Part shown: piece after piece, positions 20,146 to 30,729 of the stretch
Layout: every line of letters begins with the position of its first letter
How positions within the stretch are numbered: position 1 is the first letter of the stretch
NCBI RefSeq assembly: GCF_005222955.1
Contig: NZ_LWUA01000157.1
Location: 26,782-90,781 of the forward strand
Length of the DNA: 64,000 bases
Origin: Blastococcus sp. CCUG 61487
GTDB taxonomy: Bacteria > Actinomycetota > Actinomycetes > Mycobacteriales > Geodermatophilaceae
Direction of reading: 5' to 3'
Made by a program: the position numbers and the translations under genes
The notes under the pieces: model-generated
Told to the model about the DNA's origin: nothing
The model's database searches: none
What the model saw: the letters and a program-made list of their open reading frames with translations, nothing else

Positions 20146-20646
20146 CTAACCGTAGGTGTCCCGCGGCCCGCGCCCGCGCACCGAGCGCGGACCCTTCTTC
20201 CAGCTCGGGGCCGTCGGTCCGACAACGCGCAAGCGGGTCACGACGTCCCCGCCGACACCGGCGCGCAGCTTGGCCAGGATGCTCGGCGCCAGCAGCCGCA
20301 GCTGGGTCGCCCAGGCCGTGGACTCGGCGACGACGAGCAGTTCGCCCTCGGTCAGGGTCTGCGGCGTGCAGTGGGCGGCGATCTCCGGGCCCACCAGCGC
20401 GTCCCAGCGGCCGAACACCGACCCCACCCGCGTGCGCTCGGACCAGTCCTGCGCGTCGACCAGGGAGTCGACCAGGCGGCCCAGCGGTTGGGGATCGTCG
20501 GCGCCGGGCCGGGGCCCGGTCCAGGTGCGCCGCGGTCCGGCGATCCGGCGGCGGGTCGGCCGCGGGCGGGCGGCGGACGCCGCGCGGGCCGCCTCGAGGG
20601 CGGCACGGGCGACGTCGCTGGGGCGGGCCGGCCGGTCCTCGCTCAT
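20146..20646 (-). CDS. dciA: DciA-type (DUF721) DnaB-loading protein
   Basis: The 166-residue protein has the DUF721 domain in its C-terminal half: VGSVFGRWDALVGPEIAAHC, ELLVVAESTAWATQLRLL and ILAKLRAGVG. DciA is the helicase operator or loader in bacteria lacking DnaC/DnaI. The basic N-terminus is typical of actinobacterial forms. Its ATG overlaps the recF stop (ATGA), showing translational coupling. Gene order recF-dciA is conserved in Actinobacteria. Confidence 0.9.
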   Translation of the reverse strand: MSEDRPARPSDVARAALEAARAASAARPRPTRRRIAGPRRTWTGPRPGADDPQPLGRLVDSLVDAQDWSERTRVGSVFGRWDALVGPEIAAHCTPQTLTEGELLVVAESTAWATQLRLLAPSILAKLRAGVGGDVVTRLRVVGPTAPSWKKGPRSVRGRGPRDTYG

Positions 20647-21821
20647 GCCACTCCTCCCTCGACGAAGCCGGCGCCGTCCTTCACCACGATCGCCGATCCG
20701 TCGCCGACCTCGACGCGGACGGCGCGGAGCTCCTCGGGGACGTCGTCGACCACGGCGGCGGTGATCAGCGTCTGCTCGGCGGAGCGGGCCACCGCGGCGA
20801 GGGCGGCCCGGCGCTGGGCGTCCAGGGTCGCGAAGACGTCGTCCAGGATCAGGATGGGGTCCTCGCCCTCGGCCCTCAAGAGGGCGAACGTGCCGAGCTT
20901 GAGGCCCAGGGCGAGCGACCAGGACTCCCCGTGGCTGGCGAACCCCTTGGCCGGCGCGGGCCCGAGGTGGATGACGAGGTCGTCGCGGTGCGGCCCGACC
21001 AGGGTCATGCCGCGGTCCAGCTCGTCGTCCCGGCGCTCGGCGACGCGCTCCCGCATCGCGGCGATCAGCTCGTCCGCGGCCGGGAGCGGAGCGCCCTGCA
21101 CCAGCCTCGACCCGTCGCCGGCCAGGGGCACCGTCGAGGAGTACCCCAGCCCGGCGGTCACCGCGTCGTCGCCGGACACCGTCGCGTAGGCCTCCGCCAG
21201 CTGCGGCGCCAGGTCGGCGATGAGCCCCAGCCGGGCCGACAGCAGCTGGCCGCCGAGCTCGGTCAGGTGCCCGTCCCAGACGTCGAGGGTCTCGATGGCG
21301 CGGCCGCGGGCCATCCGCGCGGTCTTGAGCAGCGCGTTGCGCTGCTTGAGCACCCGGTCGTAGTCCGCTCGGACGCCGGCCAGCCGCGGAGTGCGGCTGA
21401 CGAGCAGCTCGTCGACGAAGCGCCGCCGCTCGGTCGGGTCCCCGCGCACCAGGGAGAGGTCCTCCGGGGCGAAGAGCACGGTGCGCACCATGCCGAGCAG
21501 GTCGCGCGGCCGCTGCAGGGGCGCCCGGTTCACCCGCACCCGGTTCGCCCGCCCCGGGTTGATCTCGATCTCGACGAGCAGTTCCCGGTCCCCCCGGCGC
21601 AGCGCCGCCCGGACGACGGCCTGCGCGTCCCCGTGCCGGACGAGGGGCGCGTCGCCGGAGACCCGGTGGCTGCTCATCGTGGCCAGGTAGCCGACCGCCT
21701 CGACGAGGTTGGTCTTGCCCTCGCCGTTCCGCCCGACCAGCACCGTCGGACCGGGGCCGAGCGCCAGGTCCACCCGTTCCCAGCTCCGGAACGAGCCGAC
21801 CTGCAGATGACGGACGTACAT
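20643..21821 (-). CDS. recF: DNA replication and repair protein RecF
   Basis: This 392-residue SMC-like ATPase loads RecA at single-strand gaps with RecO and RecR. Visible motifs are Walker A GRNGEGKTNLVEA (about 32-44), the signature-like segment SHGESWSLALGLKLG, and Walker B DPILILDDVFATLD. Length is usual. It is in the dnaN-gnd-recF-dciA run, eight bases after gnd. Confidence 0.97.
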   Translation of the reverse strand: MYVRHLQVGSFRSWERVDLALGPGPTVLVGRNGEGKTNLVEAVGYLATMSSHRVSGDAPLVRHGDAQAVVRAALRRGDRELLVEIEINPGRANRVRVNRAPLQRPRDLLGMVRTVLFAPEDLSLVRGDPTERRRFVDELLVSRTPRLAGVRADYDRVLKQRNALLKTARMARGRAIETLDVWDGHLTELGGQLLSARLGLIADLAPQLAEAYATVSGDDAVTAGLGYSSTVPLAGDGSRLVQGAPLPAADELIAAMRERVAERRDDELDRGMTLVGPHRDDLVIHLGPAPAKGFASHGESWSLALGLKLGTFALLRAEGEDPILILDDVFATLDAQRRAALAAVARSAEQTLITAAVVDDVPEELRAVRVEVGDGSAIVVKDGAGFVEGGVA

Positions 21822-21829
21822 GCCTCAGC

Positions 21830-22762
<933 letters not shown>

Positions 22763-22804
22763 GCCTGCTCCCTCGGTGACACGGCTTCCTGGTCTTGGTT
22801 GGAA

Positions 22805-22868
22805 GGCCCTGTCGCAGGGTCCCATGCCGAGCGGAGCGAGGCATGGGGGGCGGCAGGGTCCTCTCTCA
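22805..22868 (-). repeat. Intergenic repeat family A copy after dnaN
   Basis: In the sense of dnaN it reads TGA, GAGAGGACCCTGCCG, CCCCCCATGCC, TCGCTCCGCTC, GGCATGGGACCCTG, GACAGGGCC. The inner stem CCCATGCC/GGCATGGG is perfect. It is the likely partial terminator between dnaN and gnd. Confidence 0.75.
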
Positions 22869-24017
22869 GCCCGGGAGGCGCACCGGCATGATCAGGTACC
22901 GGTAGCTGCCCGGGCGGGGAGCCGGGGCGTCGCCGTCCTCGGAGGGCTCGTCCACCCCGGACAGGACTGCCGGCTTGAGCGGGCTGGTGAAGTCCATCCG
23001 CGCGCGCTCGGTGTGCACCGCGGCCAGCCCGTCGAGCAGGAACGTCGGGTTGAAGCCGATCGTGAGCGGCTCGCCGTCGAACTCGACGTCGCAGCGTTCC
23101 TCGGCCTGGCCCTCGTCGTCGGTGCCGCCGGCTCGCAGCGTGACCTGGCCGGGGGTGAACTCGCAGCGCAGCGGGGTGCCGCGCTCGGCGACGAGGGCGA
23201 CGCGCTTGGCCGCGTCGGTGAACAGCCCGACCGGGAGCGTGGCGCTGGCGGCGGACTCGCTGGGCATGATCGCGCGGTACTTCACGAACTCCGCGTCGAG
23301 CAGGCGGGTGGTGGTCTGCCGGTCCTTGCTCGACAGACCGAGGATGCCCTCGCCCGAGCTGCCGGAGGAGAGCGAGAGCGTGATCTCCGGTCCGCTGGTG
23401 AGCGTCTTGGCGGCGTCGGCCAGCGTGCGGGCAGGGACGAGCACGGCCGCGGACACCCCGGAGGTGTCGGGACGCCAGGCGAACTCGCGCACGGCCAGCC
23501 GGTAGCGGTCGGTGGCGGCCAGGGTGATCTGGTCACCCTCGATCTCCAGCCGGACGCCGGTCAGCATCGGCAGCGTGTCGTCCCGGCCGGCGGCGACGGC
23601 GACCTGGCCGACGGCCTCGGCGAAGACGTCGCTGTCGACGACGCCGGCCGACGAGGGCATCGACGGCAGCGAGGGGTAGTCCTCGACGGGCAGGGTGGGC
23701 AGGCTGAACCGGGCGTTGCCACAGGTGAGGGCCAGCCGGGGGCCGTCGGCGACGACGTCGACGGGGTGCGGCGGGAGCGCGCGGGTGATCTCGGCGAGCA
23801 GCCGGCCGGGAACCAGGACGCGGCCGCTCTCCCCGCCCTGCACGTCGGCCTCGGCGCGGGCGGACACCTCGTAGTCGAAGCCGGAGACGGAGAGCTGGCT
23901 GCCGTCGACCTCGAGCAGGATGCCGGCGAGGACGGGGACCGACGGCCGCGCCGGAAGGCTGCGTGCCGTCCACGCGACCGTGTCGGCGAGCACCTCACGT
24001 GCCACCCGGAACTTCAT
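22866..24017 (-). CDS. dnaN: DNA polymerase III beta subunit (sliding clamp)
   Basis: The clamp encircles DNA and holds polymerase III. From ATG 24017 it is 383 residues, beginning MKFRVAREVLADTVAW and showing three clamp repeats, with RPSVPVLAGILLEV, GRDDTLPMLTGVRLE and the C-terminal YRYLIMPVRLPG typical of the family (the last Met-Pro-Val-Arg-Leu forms the binding groove). GTG 24029 is an alternative start. A short loop rich in Asp/Pro near the C-terminus (DEPSEDGDAPAPRPG) is longer than in E. coli, as usual in Actinobacteria. Confidence 0.97.
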   Translation of the reverse strand: MKFRVAREVLADTVAWTARSLPARPSVPVLAGILLEVDGSQLSVSGFDYEVSARAEADVQGGESGRVLVPGRLLAEITRALPPHPVDVVADGPRLALTCGNARFSLPTLPVEDYPSLPSMPSSAGVVDSDVFAEAVGQVAVAAGRDDTLPMLTGVRLEIEGDQITLAATDRYRLAVREFAWRPDTSGVSAAVLVPARTLADAAKTLTSGPEITLSLSSGSSGEGILGLSSKDRQTTTRLLDAEFVKYRAIMPSESAASATLPVGLFTDAAKRVALVAERGTPLRCEFTPGQVTLRAGGTDDEGQAEERCDVEFDGEPLTIGFNPTFLLDGLAAVHTERARMDFTSPLKPAVLSGVDEPSEDGDAPAPRPGSYRYLIMPVRLPG

Positions 24018-24851
24018 CTGTCGACCCACCCGATCTCTTCTGCGTCCACGGTGCGACCGGGCGAGGGAAGGCCTCGCGCAGCGGTGCGGTGCTCATGGTG
24101 CCTGGTGGGATGCCCTCGGGGGAAACCCCGTCCCTGAATGAGTGCTCCACCGTCCCAGCCGCCTCTGCGGCCTGCGGAGCGATCGGTGGGTCGGGCCGGC
24201 CAAGCGGAGCGTCCCCACCCTGAATGTGGTTCGAGAAATTCTGGGTTGAAATACCTCATCCTCGTCATCACTGGTGTGGAAGCTGGGGATCGAGGCTCTT
24301 CCCGCAGGTCAGCGCCTCGACAGGGATGTTGGTGCGCTGTGGGTGGTCAGCGTCGTCCTGTTGTCGACACGTGGACAACTCGACCGCCGTGCACAGCGTC
24401 GCCCGTGCGTCCACGGTCTGTCCCCCGCGGCTCCCCTGCCCGTCCCCACCCCCTGTGCAGCGACGGCGCGCGGCTCGAGCACACGATCCGGCCGGAACGG
24501 CGGCGTACGGGGTGTAACCGCTGGTCAACGGGGTGTTCGTGCGGTGGAGAAGGGTCCCGCCGCCGGTCGGGGAGCCCACGGGTCGTCCGGCGCGGACCGT
24601 CCGGTGACCTCTGTCCGGGGAGAGATCTCCCCAACCTGTGCACATCCCTGGGGACAACTTCTCGACTCGTCGACGGCGTCGACCGGCTCATCCCCCGTCG
24701 TGACGCCTCTCGTCGGCCCATCGGCTGTCCCCCGGGTTGCCCACAACTGTGGACAGCGACATGTCGACCCGGGCGACGAGGGGGCCCGGAGGGTCTCCCG
24801 ATGAGGGCTCGGTGCAGGTCGGGAACGGCTCCCGGAGGCGGTGCGGCCCTT
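24018..24851. other. oriC: Chromosomal replication origin region (oriC)
   Basis: The 830-base gap between dnaA and dnaN is where Actinobacteria carry oriC. Degenerate DnaA boxes, one base off TTGTCCACA, are seen at 24370-24378 (as CGTGGACAA), 24649-24657 (TGGGGACAA), 24737-24745 (TTGCCCACA) and 24748-24756 (TGTGGACAG); TTGTCGACA at 24361 is another. An A+T-rich patch at about 24225-24272 next to dnaN is the best candidate for the unwinding element. No perfect consensus box was found here. Short frames in this stretch are not genes. Confidence 0.85.
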
Positions 24852-26618
24852 CTACTGCCGGGCGCGGCTCTTGATGCGAGCGGTGAGCTCGGTGACCTGG
24901 GTGTAGGTGGCCCGGCGCTCGCTCATCAGGTTGGTGATCTTCTTGACCGCGTGCATGACCGTGGTGTGGTCCTTGCCGCCGAACGAGGCACCGATGCGCG
25001 GCAGGGACAGCTCGGTCAGCTCGCGGCACAGGTACATCGCGATCTGCCGGGCGTTGACCAGCGTGCGGCTGCGGTTGGAGCCCTGCAGCTCCTCCATCGT
25101 CACCGAGAAGTACTCGGCGGTGGCGGCCATGATGATCGCCGCGGTGATCTGCGGGCCCTGCTCGTCGCTGATCAGGTCCTTGAGCACCAGTTCGGCGAGC
25201 GGGAGGTCCACCTGCTGCTTGTTGAGCGACGCGAAGGCCGTGACCCGGATCAGCGCGCCCTCGAGCTCGCGGATGTTGGTCTGCACCTTGCTGGCGATGA
25301 ACTCGAGCACCGCGTCGGGCACCTGCAGCCGCTCGCCCCACGCCTTCTTGCGCAGGATCGCGATGCGCGTCTCGAGGTCGGGCGCCTGGACGTCGGTGAT
25401 CAGGCCCCACTCGAAGCGGGTGCGCAGCCGGTCCTCCAGCGTCGTCAGCTTCTTCGGCGCGCGGTCGGAGGTGATGACGATCTGCTTGCTGGCGTTGTGC
25501 AGCGTGTTGAACGTGTGGAAGAACTCCTCCTGCGTCCGCTCGGCGCGCTCCAGGAACTGGATGTCGTCGATGAGCAGGAAGTCGATGTCCCGGTAGCGCC
25601 GGCGGAAGTCCTCGGCGCGGCCGGAGTGCACCAGGTTGATGAACTCGTTGGTGAACTCCTCGGTGCTGACGTAGCGCACCTTGACGTTCGGGAACATCCG
25701 CGCGGCGTAGTGGCCGATCGCGTGCAGCAGGTGGGTCTTGCCCAGGCCGGACTCGCCGTAGATGAACAGCGGGTTGTAGGCGCGGGCCGGTGCCTCGGCG
25801 ACGGCGACGGCGGCCGCGTGGGCGAACCTGTTGCTGTTGCCGATGACGAAGCTGTCGAAGACGTACTTCGGGTTCATGCCCGGGTCCAGGCCGGCCGGGC
25901 GGGTGGCCTCGGGGCGGCGCCCCCGTCCCATGCCCCTGGCGCGCTGCTCGTCGTCGGACGAGCCGACGTCGAAGGGCAGGACGTCGGCCGACGGCCCGTC
26001 CTCGGCGCCGCCCCAGTCGCGCGCGTCGGCGCCGTCGGACCGTCCGGTCGTGTCGGAGCCCCATGCGGCGGCGGTGCTCCAGTCCTCGGGGGCGCCGCGA
26101 TCGGCCGGGGGGCGGGGGCCGTCGAAGGGCCGCAGCTCGCGGACCTCCTGGGCGCGCTCGGTGGTCGCGTCCGCGGTGTCACGGTCCCAGGGCGCGGTGC
26201 CGACGACCTCGGTCCGCACCCCGAAAGCGCTGCGACCGTCGTCGGCGCGGTCGCGGGTCGCCTGGTCCTCCTCGGCCCGGCGGGCCTCGAGGGTGGCCTC
26301 CGCCGACGACCACGGCCGGCGGATCGGCTCCGGTTCGTCCGGCTCGTCGGCCGGGGGCGGGGCGTCCTCCAGCTGGACGGCGACGCGGATGTCGCGGCCG
26401 AACTGCTCCGAGAGCGCCTCGGACAGCACCCGCCGCATGCGGGATTCGAGCACGGTCTGGGTGAACTCGTTGGGCGCGGCCAGCACCGCGGTGTCCTCGA
26501 CCAGGCCCAGCGGGCGGGTGAGGTTCAGCATGGCGTTCTGCTGCGGGGAGAGGCTGCTGGCCAGTCGCTCCCGGATCTGGTCCCAGACCGTCGCCAGGTC
26601 GAGCGTGGCGTCCGCCAT
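24852..26618 (-). CDS. dnaA: Chromosomal replication initiator protein DnaA
   Basis: From ATG 26618 (GGAGG eight bases upstream) the product is 588 residues. Domain I (about 1-95) begins [17 protein letters not shown]; domain II is a long, acidic, low-complexity linker (about 100-245); domain III is the AAA+ ATPase with Walker [16 protein letters not shown], Walker [12 protein letters not shown] and the sensor 2 region; domain IV has the DNA-binding signature [16 protein letters not shown]. It binds DnaA boxes and opens oriC. The long linker is typical of high-G+C Actinobacteria. The frame extends upstream to 27005 without homology. Confidence 0.98.
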   Translation of the reverse strand: MADATLDLATVWDQIRERLASSLSPQQNAMLNLTRPLGLVEDTAVLAAPNEFTQTVLESRMRRVLSEALSEQFGRDIRVAVQLEDAPPPADEPDEPEPIRRPWSSAEATLEARRAEEDQATRDRADDGRSAFGVRTEVVGTAPWDRDTADATTERAQEVRELRPFDGPRPPADRGAPEDWSTAAAWGSDTTGRSDGADARDWGGAEDGPSADVLPFDVGSSDDEQRARGMGRGRRPEATRPAGLDPGMNPKYVFDSFVIGNSNRFAHAAAVAVAEAPARAYNPLFIYGESGLGKTHLLHAIGHYAARMFPNVKVRYVSTEEFTNEFINLVHSGRAEDFRRRYRDIDFLLIDDIQFLERAERTQEEFFHTFNTLHNASKQIVITSDRAPKKLTTLEDRLRTRFEWGLITDVQAPDLETRIAILRKKAWGERLQVPDAVLEFIASKVQTNIRELEGALIRVTAFASLNKQQVDLPLAELVLKDLISDEQGPQITAAIIMAATAEYFSVTMEELQGSNRSRTLVNARQIAMYLCRELTELSLPRIGASFGGKDHTTVMHAVKKITNLMSERRATYTQVTELTARIKSRARQ

Positions 26619-27267
26619 GCCGTCGTCCTCCCCGAGCTGTCGTTCCCTGCGGTCGATCCCCTGGACGACCTGACCCCGTCTGCGCGAACGGTGTCGGAGC
26701 ACCGGAGGGTGCTCCGACCTGCTCGTGCGAACGCAGTTGTTCCACACGAGTGTCCACAGGCTGTGCACGACCGGCGGGACGTTCGCCGACGTCGGCGTCT
26801 GCCCGGGGCCCGACCGGCATTCCTGCTGGTCGACGCCCCGCAGTCGGGTGTCACGGGTGTTTCGGGGAATCGGGTGACCAAGGGGTCGGCCCGCGCGCCG
26901 TGACCCTGACGTCCAGTGCGGGGCGACGGCGACGCTAACAGCCTCATCCACAGCCCGGCAACGACGCTGGTGCCGGTCGCGTGCGGGCGCGTCGGCGTGC
27001 CGCACGGGGATCCCGGCGCATGGGCGGGATCATGATCGGTCCGCTCGCGCCCGCACGCCGGCCACGGGCGTACCTCGGCTATGCTGTCCGGAGCCCGTGG
27101 ACGGATCCTGTCGTCATGCCCGCGCTGAGTGCGGCGCGGCGGTGGCAGGGACGCCCGTGGAATCCAGCTTCCGGGGTTCGGGGAACGGCTCGCGTCGTCT
27201 CCGCCGGCCCCTCGCGCGTCCGCCCACCGGCGGCGCGCACCGCCGAACGTGATAGTGGGAGTACCTC
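26619..27267. promoter_or_regulatory. dnaA/rpmH divergent regulatory region
   Basis: No gene is supported in these 650 bases. DnaA-box-like sequences GTGTCCACA (26750-26758) and TCATCCACA (26944-26952) suggest autoregulation of dnaA, as known in other bacteria. A TATGCT hexamer at 27080-27085 is a possible -10 for rpmH, and GGGAG six bases before 27268 is its ribosome binding site. Confidence 0.55.
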
Positions 27268-27405
27268 GTGAGCAAGCGCACGTTCCAGCCGAACACCCGT
27301 CGCCGGTCCAAGACCCACGGCTTCCGGCTGCGCATGCGCACCCGTGCGGGCCGCGCGATCCTCGCCGGCCGCCGGCGCAAGGGCCGCGAGAAGCTCTCCG
27401 CCTGA
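27268..27405 (+). CDS. rpmH: 50S ribosomal protein L34
   Basis: The frame starts with GTG after GGGAG and gives 45 residues, beginning [20 protein letters not shown] and ending GREKLSA, a complete L34. It is highly basic and belongs to the large ribosomal subunit. It heads the rpmH-rnpA-yidD-yidC-jag-rsmG run, divergent from dnaA, as in most Actinobacteria. Confidence 0.97.
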   Translation: MSKRTFQPNTRRRSKTHGFRLRMRTRAGRAILAGRRRKGREKLSA

Positions 27406-27406
27406 G

Positions 27407-27805
27407 GTGTTGCCCGCGCAGGCACGCCTGCGCCGGCGCCCGGACTTCACCGCGGCCGTCCGGTCCGGCCGACGCGCCGGGCGGCCGACCATGGTGCTGC
27501 ATCTCCTCCCCGACCGGCCCGCGCCGGACGGCGGTACACCGGCGCGCGGCGACGATCCGCGGCCGCAGCCGCCGTGCGCCCGGGCCGGTTTCGTCGTCGG
27601 CAAGACCGTCGGCAACTCGGTGGTCCGTCACCGGGTGACCCGGCGGCTGCGCGCCGCCGTCCGGGCCGAGTACGACAGGCTGCCCCCCACCGCGGACCTC
27701 GTGGTGCGGGCGCGGCCCGAGGCGGCCGACGCCGACTCGGCGGCGCTGCGGCGCGATCTCGCCGCCGGGCTCGACCGGCTGCTGGCGCCCGGGGGACGGC
27801 GATGA
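27407..27805 (+). CDS. rnpA: Ribonuclease P protein component
   Basis: From GTG 27407, two bases after the rpmH stop, the product is 132 residues. It is the protein cofactor of RNase P, which trims tRNA 5' ends. The family signature appears as [20 protein letters not shown], the RNR box here being RHR. An insert rich in Pro/Gly/Asp ([14 protein letters not shown]) follows the first beta strands, making the central region longer than in E. coli. TTG 27410 is an alternative start. Confidence 0.93.
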   Translation: MLPAQARLRRRPDFTAAVRSGRRAGRPTMVLHLLPDRPAPDGGTPARGDDPRPQPPCARAGFVVGKTVGNSVVRHRVTRRLRAAVRAEYDRLPPTADLVVRARPEAADADSAALRRDLAAGLDRLLAPGGRR

Positions 27806-28188
27806 GCGGCCGCGCCCCGGTGCGGCGGGCCCTGCTCACCGTCGTGTCGTTCTACTCGCGCGCCATCAGCCCCGCGCTCCCTCCGCGGTGCCGCTTCTAC
27901 CCGACCTGCAGCGCGTACGCCGCCGAGGCCATCGAGCGGCACGGTGCGGCCCGCGGCAGCTGGCTGGCGCTGCGCCGCATCCTGAAGTGCGCGCCGTGGC
28001 ACCCCGGCGGGGTCGACCTCGTGCCCGCCCCCCGCGGCCGGGGAACCGACGGGCACGATGGCTCGTCGGACTGGGCGACCCCGCGGGCGGCCGGACGCCC
28101 CGAGCCGGCGCCGTCCGCCCCTGCCCGCACCGACCGAGCCACCCCGCCGGATGTCCCGCGGGCGAACGAGGAGACCTTCGTTGCTTGA
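27802..28188 (+). CDS. yidD: Membrane protein insertion efficiency factor YidD
   Basis: The 128-residue protein starts with an ATG overlapping the rnpA stop. The family core is clear: [32 protein letters not shown] and [16 protein letters not shown], with the conserved cysteines. A disordered Pro/Ala-rich tail of about 45 residues is added and overlaps the yidC start. YidD associates with the membrane and aids YidC-dependent insertion. Confidence 0.95.
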   Translation: MSGRAPVRRALLTVVSFYSRAISPALPPRCRFYPTCSAYAAEAIERHGAARGSWLALRRILKCAPWHPGGVDLVPAPRGRGTDGHDGSSDWATPRAAGRPEPAPSAPARTDRATPPDVPRANEETFVA

Positions 28189-29284
28189 CTGGCTGTACAC
28201 CGGCATCTCCTGGGTGATGGCCCGGTGGCACGACGTGCTCTCCACCTTCCTCGACCCGGCGGGTGGCCTCACCTGGGCGCTGTCGATCATGCTGCTGGTG
28301 GTCACCGTCCGGTTGCTGCTCTTCCCGCTGTTCGTCAAGCAGGTGAAGTCGCAACGGGCGATGCAGGAGCTCCAGCCCGAGATCGCCAAGCTGCGCAAGC
28401 AGTACGGCAGTGACCGCCAGGGCATGAGCCAGGCGATCATGGCGCTGCAGAAGGAGCGCGGGGTCAACCCGCTGGCCGGCTGCCTGCCGATCCTCCCGCA
28501 GATCCCGATCTTCCTGTCGCTCTTCCACGTCCTCCGCCGGTTGGCCCCGGGCAAGGAAGGCCTCTACAGCTGGTCGGACGAGACCACCGACCAGGCGGCG
28601 CGCGCCGATCTGTTCGGGGCGCCGATCTCCTCGTCGTTCAACATGGACGGCCAGAAGGCCGAGGACCTCCTCGCCCTGCCGGGGGTCACCCAGGGCAGCA
28701 TCCGCACCGTCGCGGTGATCCTCATCGTGATCATGTGCGTGACGACGTACTTCACGCAGAAGCAGATCATGAAGCGCTCGGGCCCGGTCGAGGGCCAGGC
28801 CGCGATGATCCAGAAGGTGCTGCTCTACGGCATGCCGCTGAGCCTCTTCGTCACCGGGTTCTTCTTCCCGATCGGCGTGCTCCTCTACTGGGTCACGAAC
28901 AACGCCTGGACGTTCGGCCAGCAGTTCTTCATCCTCCGCAAGATGCCGCCTCCCGGCTCGGCCGCCGCGCTGGCCAAGGCCGCCGCGGAGAAGCCCGCGA
29001 TCGACCCGAAGACCCTGGCGCCGAAGCCGGGTGCCAAGCCGGTCCGGCCCAAGCCCGGACGTCCCGCTGCGGCGGCCTCGGGGAGCACCCCGGCCACCGG
29101 GAACCCGGCGGCCGGCGACTCCGCGACCGACGGCTCGCCGACCGGCTCGCCCAACGGCGCGTCCGACCGCGCGTCCGACCGCGCGTCCGGGACACCGGCC
29201 GGCGGCGCCAAGAACCGTCCGCGCAGCGGCGGCAGCCGCGCGGGCCAGGGCCCGGCCAACAGGGGCAAGCGCAAACGCCGTTGA
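28181..29284 (+). CDS. yidC: Membrane protein insertase YidC
   Basis: From TTG 28181 (GAGGAG upstream) the product is 367 residues. It inserts and folds inner-membrane proteins. The 60K family core has [20 protein letters not shown] with the conserved groove arginine, then [20 protein letters not shown], and later helices [22 protein letters not shown]. The C-terminal 100 residues are disordered and basic (GKRKRR at the end), a ribosome-docking tail. The start overlaps yidD by eight bases, so a start at 28058 would be too long. Confidence 0.96.
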   Translation: MLDWLYTGISWVMARWHDVLSTFLDPAGGLTWALSIMLLVVTVRLLLFPLFVKQVKSQRAMQELQPEIAKLRKQYGSDRQGMSQAIMALQKERGVNPLAGCLPILPQIPIFLSLFHVLRRLAPGKEGLYSWSDETTDQAARADLFGAPISSSFNMDGQKAEDLLALPGVTQGSIRTVAVILIVIMCVTTYFTQKQIMKRSGPVEGQAAMIQKVLLYGMPLSLFVTGFFFPIGVLLYWVTNNAWTFGQQFFILRKMPPPGSAAALAKAAAEKPAIDPKTLAPKPGAKPVRPKPGRPAAAASGSTPATGNPAAGDSATDGSPTGSPNGASDRASDRASGTPAGGAKNRPRSGGSRAGQGPANRGKRKRR

Positions 29285-29359
29285 GGCGCCTCCGGACGAC
29301 GTCCGGACCAGACGACCCGGGCTCGACCCGGATGCCAGACCGACAGTGGAGGAATCTCC

Positions 29360-29956
29360 GTGAGTGCCCCGCAGCAGCCCAGCACCGAGTCCGCGCCGGC
29401 GGCTCCCGATGCCGGTGACGACGTCCTCGTCGAGGACGCCGAGCCGGCCCGCACCGCGACGGGGGTGGCAGGTGGGTCGGGCGTGGCTCGTGGGGAGGAG
29501 CTCCTCGTCCAGGAGGGCGACGTCGCCGGTGACTACCTCGAGCGGCTCCTCGACATTCTGGACGTGGACGGAGACATCGACCTCGACGTCGAGGGCGACC
29601 GCGCCTCCGTCGCCATCGTCGGTGGCCGCCTCGGCGATCTGATCGGGCCCGACGGCGCCACGCTGGAGGCGCTCCAGGAGCTCACCCGGCTGGCCGTCGC
29701 CCAGTCGACCGGCGTCCGCAGCCGGCTCATGCTCGACATCGGTGGCTTCCGGGCCAAGCGGAAGGCCGACCTCTCCGCCCTCGCCGGCGAGACGGCGCGC
29801 CGGGTGGTCGAGAGCGGGCAGCCGGAGCGGCTGAGCCCGATGAACCCCTTCGAGCGCAAGGTCGTGCACGACGTCGTCGCCGGGATCGCCGGCGTGCACA
29901 GCGAGTCGGAGGGCGAGGAGCCGAGCCGCCGAGTCGTGGTCCTGCCGGACACGTGA
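29360..29956 (+). CDS. jag: Jag/KhpB-type RNA-binding protein (KH and R3H)
   Basis: The 198-residue protein carries a KH domain (VEGDRASVAIVGGRLGDLIGPDGATLEALQELTRL region, with the GRLGDLIGPDG loop) and an R3H domain at the C-terminus (MNPFERKVVHDVV). The N-terminal 45 residues are disordered. Such proteins bind RNA and influence cell division and elongation. The GTG start follows GGAGG. It lies directly upstream of rsmG. Confidence 0.94.
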   Translation: MSAPQQPSTESAPAAPDAGDDVLVEDAEPARTATGVAGGSGVARGEELLVQEGDVAGDYLERLLDILDVDGDIDLDVEGDRASVAIVGGRLGDLIGPDGATLEALQELTRLAVAQSTGVRSRLMLDIGGFRAKRKADLSALAGETARRVVESGQPERLSPMNPFERKVVHDVVAGIAGVHSESEGEEPSRRVVVLPDT

Positions 29957-30627
29957 CCGAGCCGGCCCACGCGGCACCCGACGTCCCGGCGCCTCCCCCG
30001 GTCGCCCGCGAGGTCTTCGGGAGCGCTCTGGCCGCGGCCGAGGCGTTCGTCGCCAGGCTCGCGACGGACGGGGTGGCCCGCGGCCTGATCGGCCCGCGCG
30101 AGGTGCCCCGGCTCTGGGAACGGCACGTGCTGAACAGCGCCGCGGTGGCGGAGGCGGTGCCCGAGGACGCCAGGGTGGTGGACGTCGGCAGCGGCGCCGG
30201 CCTGCCGGGGATCCCGCTCGGCCTGGCCCGGCCCGACGTCGCGCTGACGCTCGTCGAGCCCATGGCCCGGCGCGTGGAGTTCCTGCAGGAGGCGGTGGCC
30301 GAACTGTCCGGCGCGGCGCGGGTTCCCTGGCGGGTGGTCCGCGGACGGGCCGAGGAACGCTCCGTCGCGGCGGCGGTCGGCGCCGTGGACGTGGTCACCG
30401 CGCGGGCCGTGGCGCCGCTGCCGCGGCTGGTGGGCTGGTGCCGCGGGTTGCTGCGGCCGGGCACCCAATTGGTGGCCCTGGTCGGGGCCCGGGCGCTCCA
30501 GGAGCTCCCCTCGCTGGTGCCGGAACTGGAGGCGGCCGGCATGCGCGACATCCACTCGCGGGCAGTCGGTGCATCCCTAGGCGACGCTGCCACTACCGTG
30601 GTGGTCATGACGCGTGGAGGACGGTGA
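29953..30627 (+). CDS. rsmG: 16S rRNA (guanine-N7) methyltransferase RsmG
   Basis: The 224-residue enzyme methylates G527 of 16S rRNA using S-adenosylmethionine. The Rossmann motif is VVDVGSGAGLPGIPLGLARP, preceded by WERHVLNSAAVAE, both family hallmarks. GTG start overlaps the jag stop (GTGA). It precedes the parS/parAB locus, as gidB does in many genomes. Confidence 0.95.
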   Translation: MTEPAHAAPDVPAPPPVAREVFGSALAAAEAFVARLATDGVARGLIGPREVPRLWERHVLNSAAVAEAVPEDARVVDVGSGAGLPGIPLGLARPDVALTLVEPMARRVEFLQEAVAELSGAARVPWRVVRGRAEERSVAAAVGAVDVVTARAVAPLPRLVGWCRGLLRPGTQLVALVGARALQELPSLVPELEAAGMRDIHSRAVGASLGDAATTVVVMTRGGR

Positions 30628-30660
30628 GGCAGGGCTCCGGCCCCGCCACCGGTCCGCACC

Positions 30661-30676
30661 TGTTCCACGTGGAACA
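30661..30676. promoter_or_regulatory. parS site 1 upstream of parA
   Basis: TGTTCCACGTGGAACA is a perfect palindrome matching the ParB-binding consensus TGTTTCACGTGAAACA at 14 of 16 positions. ParB loads here and spreads to form the segregation complex. Confidence 0.92.
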
Positions 30677-30693
30677 GGTGCAGCGACCCAGCC

Positions 30694-30709
30694 AGTTCCA
30701 CGTGAAACG
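30694..30709. promoter_or_regulatory. parS site 2 upstream of parA
   Basis: AGTTCCACGTGAAACG carries the central TTCCACGTGAAAC of the parS palindrome and lies 17 bases after site 1, within the parA leader. Two sites in tandem suggest ParB also represses parA. Confidence 0.85.
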
Positions 30710-30729
30710 CCACCACGGAAGGACCCGCG

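Noticed and set aside
24138..26903. 921-residue plus-strand frame across oriC and dnaA
   Set aside because: Antisense shadow of dnaA continuing through the origin.
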